A stretch of 64,000 bases of DNA from Malurus cyaneus samueli (lineage: Eukaryota > Chordata > Aves > Passeriformes > Maluridae). Position 1 is the first letter of the stretch. Each line of letters begins with the position of its first letter. A program made the translations under genes and the position numbers. Under the pieces are notes generated by a model. It saw only the letters and a list, made by a program, of their open reading frames with translations. It made no database searches and was not told the DNA's origin. The DNA lies in NCBI GenBank assembly GCA_009741485.1, contig VKON01000103.1, positions 205,039 through 269,038 of the forward strand, given 5' to 3'. Positions 1 to 8,800 of this stretch are shown here, piece by piece.

Positions 1-2075
1 CTAACAAATAACAACACACAAGTCCCTTGGTTTAGTCTTGAACTTCTCCATAGAGCTAATCTCATCTGATTCCTTTTCCCCCATTTCCAGAAAGACTTTA
101 ACTGGAAAAACTTAATTTCTGGTTCCCCATGTGACACAATATAAATGAATACAAAATATGTCTACATGACATTGCTGAAGGTGGCCTGAAGGCACTGGAG
201 CTTGGCTTTAGGTGCCCAAAAGCAGCACCTTAGCCTTAAGATACAGTTAAAAACCTTAGGGAATTAATTGAGACAGGCCGTCAAAACACTGATGCATGAT
301 GTTTATAAACAAAATTTTCCTAATGAGTTTGCAATTAATGGTCTTATCAGAGAAATGCATCTACCTCTGTTAACTGGAGAACAATAATTCTCTGATAACC
401 AGAAGATGTGTCTAAACATTTGTGATGTGAGAGACCCTGGGTTTTATTCCCAATGTCTGGAGATGTGGCGGCAGTTGGAACCTCTGCAGAGCTGTGCTGT
501 GTGTATCTATCTCAACCATTCTAAGATTATAACAGATGTAAATAAAAGATAAAAAGATAAATTATTTATGCTATACCTCCAGTGCTGTAGCCTGTATTTC
601 CTAAAGCCTTAGCTGCTGCTGTCACCCTATCAGCTAAGGCTTGCTACTTAACTAGATAACATGGTTTCAGCTAAAACCTCAAATAAGCAGCTGCTGGAGC
701 CAATGGATTAAGTCATGTAATCAAAACCAGCGGAAAAAAAAATTTCTCATTTGCCTTAAAGCTTTTCCTGTCATGATTAGTTTGCTACATGTGTGCAAAG
801 AGGAAAGAAACACCACTGATGAACTTTCAGTAATGATAATCCATACTGTGATCTCTTAACAGATGTCACCAGATGACAAAATTGCCACCAGCCCACACAA
901 AAGATTCAATCTCCTGACTGTATGTTACCTGAAGGTGAAGATTAAAAAAAAAAAAACAAAACCAAAAACATTTCTCTTAGAATAAATAGGTTGATCCAGG
1001 AGAGGCAGAAAGTAAAATCAGTCATGGTGATTTGTTTTTGTATCTCCCTACAACTTCAACATGGCCTGTAAAAGACAATTGCACAGCCTTGGAACCCTGA
1101 ACTCAGCATGTTTTATGTGGGAAAACTGAACTAAAAGCAGGGAAAAGGTAAACAAAAACCATCCTTTGATTTACACTGCTCCCTCACCACGGTTGGCTGG
1201 CAGAAGCAACCAGGGAGCAAACAAGGGAGAAGCAGGAAGCTCATTCCTCCCTGCCCATGGAAAGCAGGAAGCTCATTCCTCCCTGCCCATGGAAAGTGTC
1301 AGACAAGGCAGGATTTATTTCCACAGCTCACAAGAATGCTGTGAGCTTTAGGAGTGGTGCATGGACACTGATGAGCACTGACTCTAAGAGAAAGTTCTCC
1401 ACCCTTCAGGAGAACTTACTAATTTGCCAACCTGCTCTTACCAACCATAACTGGAACACTGAATCAATTCCAGCCACTGCCACTGTGTAAGAAGAGCTCA
1501 TTTTTGGTCAGGAGAAACTCATTACAAGGAAAGCTTTCTCTCTTCAGCAGTAGCTACTCAAACGGTAGTAGCCCAGACAGATAAAAATTTATTATCCCTC
1601 TTCTCTCTCTCCCCTCCTCAAAGTGACATTTCATAACCAGCTGTCTCTCACGGTATTAGGCTGAAAAGCAAATACAGCCATATATTGTCCCCATAATTCC
1701 TCATAAATAGACTATTTGGGGTTACCTTATACTGCTAAAAGTGTATAAAGCATTTTTTTAACGGACAACAAGAGCAGTGTAATCCTAAGGGTTTACCACA
1801 CTCACTGTAAAGGGCTCTAACTATCCTTGCTATTTAACATTTACATCTGACAGATAAATTGAATATTCTAACGTCAATTAGCCACATCACTGAAACTCTG
1901 TTTCCAATTCATAGCATTCCTAAGTTAAATTAATTAAAAACCACAAACATTTTTGACTGCTTACCCCAATAGTTTTGTGTGCTTCAAATCATTCCAAAAT
2001 TTCATTTGGTGAACTCTATCACAGTCCCAGAGTATTTGTTTAATTTTCAAAAGGAAAAAAAATGTGCTCACTTAC
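1..2075 (-). other. DKK3: DKK3 intron 3 (partial), non-coding
   Basis: AT-rich sequence with no credible exon on either strand. It begins on the minus strand with the donor of exon 3 (gtaag, read from 2075 downwards) and continues past the left edge. The visible content is a 32-bp exact tandem duplication at 1230-1293 and an A-rich tract near 943-968. Two overlapping plus-strand frames around 1166-1490 run through that duplication, resemble nothing I know and look like chance frames. Confidence 0.75.
1230..1293. repeat. 32-bp tandem duplication, two perfect copies
   Basis: Two identical adjacent copies lie at 1230-1261 and 1262-1293. Each contains AGCAGGAAGCTCATTCCTCC followed by a short CCATGGA end. 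The perfect identity suggests a recent event and a possible length polymorphism. It lies in DKK3 intron 3, with no evident function. Confidence 0.95.
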
Positions 2076-2159
2076 ATGATTCCTTTTGTTTTCTCCATCT
2101 CTTATGGATGTAATAACTGTCTCGGAAAAAACTGTTGATCCAGTTTTGTTATCTGTAAC
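2076..2159 (-). CDS. DKK3: DKK3 coding exon 3 (28 codons)
   Basis: Read on the minus strand, an acceptor ending in CAG (ag at 2161-2160) precedes 84 nt in phase 0, followed by a good donor, gtaag, from 2075 downwards. The peptide begins [18 protein letters not shown] and ends KRNH. This aligns residue for residue with the 28-residue DKK3 segment around human [15 protein letters not shown], which leads into the first cysteine-rich domain. The next residue expected is the Glu-Cys start of that domain, outside the window. NKT is a candidate N-glycosylation sequon. The exon is a whole number of codons, so skipping it would keep the frame. Confidence 0.95.
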
Positions 2160-2657
2160 CTGATATGGGAAAAGAACAGAATATCAAACTACAGTTTTTA
2201 TTAGTCCTTTGTTACTCTCAGTCCTGCATTCTGCAATAATTAACCCACTCCCAAGCCCCTCTTTTTTCCCATTTTGCTGTCACTCTTAATAAACCCTAAT
2301 CTGAAGAGGAAAGTAGGTGTTAGGGCTACCTCCTTATCCATTTAAAATGTCACTATAAAGAAGTTAACTGAGCAGGAGATGGTCATTCTTTTATGACCCA
2401 TGTAATAGCTGTAGCTGCATCCTATCTTTAGCAGGCACTTTTTTCAAATAAATTATTGCTTTGCACTAACCTTTCATGACAGGTATCCTTAACACCATGA
2501 CTAGCCAGGCGCAGAAGATATAATAAAACCCCAAAGTAATCATCATCAGGAAAGTTTACAATCCAAATTATTTGGTGAATAAACATGTAAAACAGGGTTT
2601 TTTTTAAGAAAAGGTGTGTTAGAATGGAGAGCTCACCACATGTAAGTTTTGTCCTAC
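2160..2657 (-). other. DKK3: DKK3 intron 2
   Basis: A short intron of 498 bp bounded by a minus-strand donor (gtagg, from 2657 downwards) and the acceptor of exon 3. No repeats or coding signal were seen beyond short A/T runs. Confidence 0.85.
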
Positions 2658-2795
2658 CTTATCAATCTCTTGATGAGTCTGAACAGTTCTGTTGCCTACT
2701 CTGGTTTCCGTGTTGGACTCATTATGGTAGTTGGGAGGTAAGTTTTCAAAGCTTACTTCTGACAGCTTTTTTGCCCCTTCCTCTTCAGCTTCCAT
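2658..2795 (-). CDS. DKK3: DKK3 coding exon 2 (46 codons)
   Basis: On the minus strand a long T-rich tract and the acceptor TTTGGCAG (ending at 2796) precede 138 nt in phase 0. The donor AAG|gtagg follows at 2657. The peptide starts [14 protein letters not shown] and continues through [20 protein letters not shown] to EIDK. This matches the DKK3 region after the conserved LMEDTQHKLR segment, including the characteristic NLPPxYHNExNT stretch. NES and NRT are potential N-glycosylation sequons, which fits a heavily glycosylated secreted protein. The frame stays open upstream of 2795 through the polypyrimidine tract, but that part is intron. The join to exon 1 gives VQE-MEAEEE, equivalent to human VEE-MEAEEA. 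Confidence 0.96.
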
Positions 2796-4330
2796 CTGCC
2801 AAATAAAAAAAAAAAAAAACCAAACGCCCAAGCAAGGGTTTAGCAAAAATGACACAGAAGAGATGAAGCCACGCTTCTTGTGCAGGCCCAGTGGCACCTA
2901 CTCGACTGTGTCTGCAATCAGCACAGATGCCCCAGGATGGGAGCACTTATTCAGCTGTTACAGACAGTCTGCAGCGGCTCTAATGGACTAGAAAAACAGC
3001 TAAACCCTGGAGCTCGGGGCTCTTGGAGCCAAAGTCAGTCCCTGGGAGGGAGAAAAGTGCGCAGGCTAATGGCAATTTGGGATCTGTGCAGGCTGATGTC
3101 AATCAGGAACCCGGCTTTCTGTTCTTCACAGGAAACCACTAAAGATTCAGCCAGACTTTCCTATCTGACAAAGAAACTATTCTGCAAGAGAGTGAAACAG
3201 GCAAAGCCCCTTGAAGTCAACAGAAAGAGCCCTATAAATGAGGGTGCACGCACCCAGAATTTAATTCTCTATTTCAGTTCCTACTGAGCTTGTTCAAGGA
3301 ACGAAAAAGGGCATGAATCTTGTAAACATACAAGAATAATCATGTCCCTTTGTTATTAGCAACCACTGTAACAGAGCTAGGAGGCCACAAGTTCAACCAG
3401 GATAAGCAACAGGATTTTTCTGAGGACAGAATCTTTTTGCTGTGTCTGTTTATTTTAAATAACAGCTGGAAATCTTTTTAAGTGCAAACCATTTATCTCC
3501 TAAGACTCTGTTCAAACAATTCACACTTTGTGCTGTACACAGACCATGCCTTAATCCAGAACTGACTATAGAAAAGCAGGAAGAAATTTTGATTACACCC
3601 TTAAGCATCCCTTATGCAGTCTAAACTATGTGGATAACAGAGGTAGACTTTAGCAATTGTCCAGATGACAAATTATGCAATTATAGTAAACCAAAGTTTG
3701 TTTTCCCAGCAGATTGTCAGCTAAAGGTTTTTGAAGACTGTATATCTGAATGAGAGAAAAGAGAACTTGAAAGGAAGATACTTAACAGGAAGGGGGGAAA
3801 AAAGCACACAAGGCAGGGAAGTGCAGGGGACAAGGTGTTTTGACAGCCACATGAGACAATGCCTTGGGATCTGGTCTCAGTTCCTGGCTTTGAAACGGGT
3901 CCTGTGCTATTCCGGGCCAGCAATTTGCGATCGAGATACGCAATCACCTCACAAGCGGGCCCGCTTCTCCAAACACTTTCAGGACACTTCCAGCTGTGAA
4001 TCCTGGTTTGGGATACCCGCGTGTGCCGCACAAAGACAATCAGGGAACTCTTCCCTGCTCCTCTGGCCGTGCACTGCTCCTTCCTCAGCCTGCGATCCGG
4101 GCACGCTGCACCGTGTGCTGCTGCCCCCCTGACGGCGGCGGGAGAGGGGCCCGGGCAGCGCTCGGAGGGCGAGCCCTGAGGGGACAGGGGCGGGCAGCGG
4201 GAAAGGGCGGCCCCGGCTCCTCTGCGCCCGGCGGGGGCTGCAGCGCGTCCGGGATGCTGCGGCTCTGGCGGGGGAACACGGGACACGGAGCCCCCCGCCC
4301 CTTCCCCTCCCCTCCGCTCGCTCCCCTCAC
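2796..4330 (-). other. DKK3: DKK3 intron 1
   Basis: About 1.5 kb between the exon 1 donor (gtgagg, from 4330 downwards) and the exon 2 acceptor. A homopolymer of about 14 A on the plus strand near 2807-2820 is the exon 2 polypyrimidine tract. A plus-strand open frame at 2880-3287 shows no family resemblance and lacks coding character. The right-hand 250 bp already belong to the CpG island. Confidence 0.8.
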
Positions 4331-4488
4331 CTCCTGCACGGCGTTGCGCAGCTTGTGCTGCGTGTCCTCCATCAGCGCCTCCACCTCCGCAGCATTTCGC
4401 CCAGGCTGGCTGCCGCCGCCCGCCCGCCGCCCGCCGCGGACAGGCACAGCGCGGCCAGCAGCGCGGCCAGCAGCGCCCATCGCCGCAT
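4331..4488 (-). CDS. DKK3: DKK3 coding exon 1 with signal peptide; one-base frame break
   Basis: The minus-strand ATG at 4488-4486 opens MRRWALLAALLAAL followed by CLSAAGGG, a classic signal peptide: two arginines, then a Leu/Ala core. The frame continues to SLGEMLR and then hits a stop within a few codons. The next frame resumes exactly in register with EVEALMEDTQHKLRNAVQE, the conserved DKK3 helix (human EMFREVEELMEDTQHKLR). One G is missing on the minus strand at about 4387-4388. With it the exon would be 159 nt, 53 codons, ending in phase 0 at the donor GAG|gtgagg. The segment between signal peptide and helix is roughly 18 residues shorter than I recall for human. An in-frame alternative start near 4479 lacks a signal sequence and is unlikely. 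The error could be in the assembly or real. Confidence 0.88.
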
Positions 4489-4585
4489 CCCGCTGTCCCC
4501 GCTGTCTCGCTGTCCCTCGGTCCCCGCTGTCCCCTCTGTCCCCGCGGTCCCCGCCGCCCGCCGCTGTCCCTCCGCGTGAGGGTCC

Positions 4586-4778
4586 TCCCGACCCGCCCGC
4601 CCCTCCCGCCCGGCCCGCCCTCCCGCCCCCCGGCCGGTCCCGCCCCGCCCGGCCCGCCCTCCCGCCCCGCCCCGCCCCTCCCGCCCGCGGCCCCGCCCCC
4701 TCCCGCCCGCCCCTCCCGCCCGCCCGCCTCCCGCCCCGCCCCTCCCGCCCGGCCCCCGCCCGCCCGGTCCCGCCCCAC
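4586..4778 (-). repeat. G-rich low-complexity tract on the DKK3 sense strand
   Basis: The plus strand is an almost continuous series of CCC/CCCC runs separated by one to four bases (CCCGCCCCTCCCGCCCG-type units). The minus strand therefore has many overlapping G3+N1-7 motifs able to form G-quadruplexes. It lies upstream of the DKK3 start codon, in the promoter or 5' UTR. Such tracts are often misassembled. Confidence 0.85.
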
Positions 4779-5331
4779 GCCCTCATGAGGAGCGGGCTGG
4801 CCGGCGGGAAAGGATTCTGAAGGAACGGGGGAGATGCTGAGGGAAAGGAGCAGGGCGAGATTCCCGTTCAGACCCCAGAGCTTCGTGCTGTCGGTGTTTG
4901 GAGCGGGTTTGATGGCAGCCGCGTGGCACTTCCATTATGTGCTTCGCTTTCCAGCCTAAACGATGCCTTCAGCGCTGAGGCGGGACACGGCCTGCATCGG
5001 GCTGGCCAGCACCCCGTTCTCCCTCATCGGTTCCCTTCAAACTTCTAAAAAATATTCAGGCAGCATCATCATTTTGTATCTGTGTGTGTCTTCCCCAATT
5101 TCTGCATCATTTTTCCTCCTTGTGCTGCACCCCAAGAATTTCACGGACATTTTTTGCTGCAGTCAGCTCCCAGTTCCAGGACAAATCCTTTAGCAAGGAC
5201 TAAACTATGAAAATTAAAACAAGTTATTTTGAAATACTTGATTACAAGTGGGCCAGAGTGCTACTGTGGAGTGAATTCTTGTGGTCACATTAAAAGAACG
5301 GGCTGCCAACCACCTGCAAAATAAAATCTAG

Positions 5332-5868
5332 GTGCCACTGACACAGCACAAAGGAGAGATAAATGTGCCAGAGGAGTGGCATGTGGGCAGCAATGGTGAC
5401 AAGAGCTGCTGTATTGCTACAAGAATTGAAAAGAAACAGCAAGCGATAGCACGAGAACGTCAAATGCTGTTAAAACTGATCCGCAGGAACTACAAATCAG
5501 CACTAAAAGGAGAGGATTTAGCAGCAGCAGATGGTGCAGCTGTTGAGCTGGAAGGAGTGACGGCAGTGGCACGGAAGCGGCGCGGGTGGACGGGCGAGAT
5601 TTGCCATCGGTGTTATCAGAATATGTGCGGCTGCACGGCAACAGCTGGAGAGGAGCACAGGCTGCTGCGGAGCATTATTGACAAGCTTCTACTACAGAGA
5701 CAGGGCTTGCCAGGAAGCTGCAGACCCTAAAGATACATTCCTGATGCTGATCTTGTACTTGTGCTAACACGGGAAAAAGAAGAATTGCTGGAAGGAGTTT
5801 GCAACATAACACCAGGTTTATCATGTAGAAACAGGCTGTCAGAAAGAATAGAAGAAGAACCAACAATG
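5332..5868 (+). other. Unidentified open stretch with one internal stop (possible decayed coding sequence)
   Basis: The frame is open for 132 codons from just after a TAG at 5329-5331 to a TAA at 5728-5730. The same frame then stays open for a further 46 codons to a TGA at 5869-5871. The first ATG is at 5464, which leaves only 88 codons before the stop. The composition is charged: a lysine/arginine-rich stretch around ARERQMLLKLIRRNYKSALK, then CHRCYQNMCGC with four cysteines, then LLRSIIDKLLLQRQG. I recognise no family. It may be chance in an A/G-rich strand, an eroded retrocopy or transposon piece, or an exon of an unannotated transcript. No splice signals were established. Confidence 0.25.
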
Positions 5869-8800
5869 TGATTAAGCTTTAAACAAAGAAAAAGCAATAG
5901 AATCACAGTGCCTGCTGAAAAGCAGAATGCTCATTAGCTGTAGGGGACAACTGGGAGTAAAAGTCGTGGAGAGAAAGCAATTAATCAGGGAAAAAAATTC
6001 ATCAAGAACTTCTCAAAAGCATTAACAATGGCCCCTTTAATATGGGCTTATTCTAGAGAGGAAAAAAGACCCATAATTTGCCCAAAATGAATGGAGGGGT
6101 AAGAGAAATTACCATTTGATCAAAAGAGAGAGAATCTGGTGCAACTGAGGGAACATGATGTGTCTGACACAGCCAGGCAATCAGCAACTGATTCAAACAC
6201 AATCATATTTCCAAATAAACTAATGAATCAACATGGTTGTCAGCCTGCAGCAAAATCAGACCTGGTGACTCTCTGGGGATGAGATAACGGGCAGAACAAA
6301 GGTGAGACAAGGGTGCAGGGATAGCTCATGGAAGGGCTCATCCCACTCCTGTTTGCCCAGGATCAGTGAGTCATTTTCTCCCAGTGACACAGCACATTCT
6401 TTTCATCTAAGAAGCCTTTCTGAATAATGTGGCTTCTCTGGCTTTTGGAGGTGTGTTAATCTTCTGCAGCCTGCTTTTTATTTCAGCATCTTTGAACCTC
6501 TTTTTGGGCTTCTGAACATCAGGTAGAGGTTATACCCTTGTCCCTTGTGGAGTGCATCAGCTTCATCTGCTGATGGAACAGTTCCCTGCACTCATCTTAA
6601 CCCTTTGCATCCACCACAAGGTTTTGTGCTTGCTGCAGTGAATGCTTCAGGTTTTAGTTGCCCTTCCAACTGTGCAGAGCCTATCCTGACCCAGCAAGGA
6701 GTCTCACACCAGCAAAGGGGCTGACAGCACCACAGATCCCAAAAAGCTGACTGACCTATAAGGTGGGGATGGCTGGAAACAATGCCTGCAGTGCAGTAAT
6801 AAGCAATAAGGGCAAATCTTAGTAACTTAAATTAATTCAGTTCTGTGTTAAGATTTTTTTTTTGTCGTTATTCTGGAACGAAATTGGGGAAGGAAATCAA
6901 AAGAGGTGTCATTTATTTGGGTTTTGGTAATCTTTAAGCTGGACTATACCACTCTGACAATTCTGCTGTACCAATGAAAACACATCTTGCTGCAGAAGTA
7001 AATGAGTAATAAAGTAAATGCTGCAGCAAGAGTTTTCTGTTTTCTCCTTATCAGAACAAAAGGTACTCTGAACATGCAAGGAATCTTTGATTTTTATATC
7101 CTTACATATTTCAAGGCTTGTGGTTTGCAAGTTGAGCCTTCACTTTTTTCTAGGCTGATGCAGCCCAGGGCCAGCAGCCCTGTGGCCAGATGCTGACTGG
7201 GGAGATGTCACTGTCACTTAGCTGGAATAAAACATTTCATACTTCAGCTTCTCCGTTTCACAGAACTGCAGCCTTCCTTATTTCTCTGACTGACTGCTCC
7301 CACGCCTCCAGTCAGACAAATACTTTCCCCATTACTGATCTGACAAGTTCTGCAAAAGCAAAACCCAGCTTGGGGCAGATCCTGCTATATCCTTCCTCCC
7401 TCTGTGATATGTATGTTGTACAGAAAATGCAGGGGACAGTCACATTTGAGTCTCATTGCCCAGAAGGCCACAGTATTGCCATCATTGAGGCAAACAATAA
7501 GGCAATAAGCCATCTATCTCAAGGTTTTATTACCAAAATTATGTCCTATTCAAGGCTGATTCATTTCCTATGAATTTTTAAGATACATATGTTTCTTTCC
7601 AGCATAATTCACAGAAGTGGGTGGGTTTGTATGTATTTACTGCACATACTGGGTCAGTCATGGGAAAAAAAAGGGATCTACTTTTGCAGCTATGTCATAT
7701 TTTAATCCATTCTGATTTTTTTCCACTTCAGTCACAGCCTCCCTCAACTTTCTTTTGGGATTTGGGAATTAGGGTAGGAGGGTTGGGGTGAAGGTTGATC
7801 CATGCAACACACTGAGCTCATTGCTGGGCCTAAAACTGCTCAGAACTGGGTCTGATTGGTCTGACACCATTTGTATCTCTACAGCTATTTGTCTGGTGAG
7901 GCTGGCTTTTAAACGACATTCAAAACAGTTGTAGGAGTTTGATTAAAACTGTTTCACTCTCCCGTGGTGGGAATTATGGCAGAAGTATAAAGATGTGCTT
8001 GTGTGATAAGGAGCTGTGAGGATGAGAATTTGCCATGAATAACAAACCATGATACTGGTAGTATTTTGGTAAAAAGATAAGAGAGGGTCATATTTGCAGC
8101 GTGGAACACAACAAAGCTGTAACAAAAGCATTTTCTAGTGAGTAATATTTTTTTTTGGTAAATGCCAGTGTTAACAATGAATCATAAATTACTGTTTTTA
8201 CTGTTGTCTCTGTAACTCGAGTGCTGCTTTGGGCTAGTTCTCAGCTGCTGTGCACCACTCTCTTTTCAGTTCAGCAGGACTGGAAAACAAAAGTGGTTTT
8301 TGATCTGAGAGATTCTGCAACCTCTGTTGAACCACAGGCTGAGCTCCTTGATGCCTGGGCGTGTCCCAGAGGGCACCACAGCCTAATAAATCTCAGCATT
8401 TCTGTAGTTTCTTATTCTTCAAGTGACTACCCCATCTAGGTCTTACTGCCATTGCATAGAGACCAGATTTGTGCAGACTGAAAAACACTGGGCTGCAGGA
8501 AAGAATCTTACATATAAACAAAATGAAAGTTTCTGATTTTCAAGCAAACCTGAGGCACTTCTAAAATGTCTAACTGAGTTTAAATTTTGTTTTAACAAAA
8601 AACAGAAGGCCATTGAAAAACTAGTCTGTTCCCACAGTCTTGTATGTCTGAGCTGCCTCACTTTTAAGGGCTGTAGAGGGATATATCCAGCTAAGGAGCA
8701 GTAGGATTTTTGCTCCACTTAGGCTGTTGACTACATCTGTGTGTGCACAGGCCCATATTCATCTGTTCCTTCTCATGTAAAAAAATCATTTGTATTGGCT

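Larger units (their letters stand above)
1..4488 (-). other. DKK3: DKK3 gene, 5' coding part (extends beyond left edge)
   Basis: This is the gene-level span from the inferred start codon to the window edge. Three minus-strand exons with correct GT-AG borders join in phase to 127 codons (counting one base missing from exon 1) that match the N-terminal region of Dickkopf-3. DKK3 is a secreted glycoprotein of the Dickkopf family, linked to Wnt and TGF-beta signalling and outside the classical LRP6-binding DKK1/2/4 group. The two cysteine-rich domains are encoded by later exons. I see none of their cysteine-dense sequence on the minus strand at 1-2075, so they must lie left of the window. The neighbour across the CpG island is MICAL2 in divergent orientation, as in other vertebrates. 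The identity rests on remembered family sequence, not a database search. Confidence 0.93.
4085..4810 (-). promoter_or_regulatory. DKK3: DKK3 CpG island: promoter and 5' UTR
   Basis: This is an abrupt block of very high GC with many CpGs, straddling DKK3 coding exon 1 and extending upstream of its ATG. Just upstream of the ATG (about 4493-4580) are imperfect repeats of CTGTCCC/GGTCCCC on the plus strand. Farther up, 4590-4775 is nearly pure C-rich with CCCGCCC and CCCTCCC units, i.e. GC-box (Sp1-type) sequence and dense G-runs on the DKK3 sense strand. No TATA box was seen, so a CpG-type promoter with dispersed start sites is inferred. The exact transcription start cannot be placed. Confidence 0.8.

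Noticed and set aside
3717..4820. Long open frames on both strands of the DKK3 CpG island (233-353 codons minus, 274 plus)
   Set aside because: Stop codons are rare in extreme GC. The frames are Gly/Arg/Pro/Ala low-complexity, and only the short DKK3 exon within one minus frame matches a known protein.
5675..5866. Antisense frames overlapping the 5332-5868 open stretch
   Set aside because: Shadow frames of the same base-composition bias, with no independent support.
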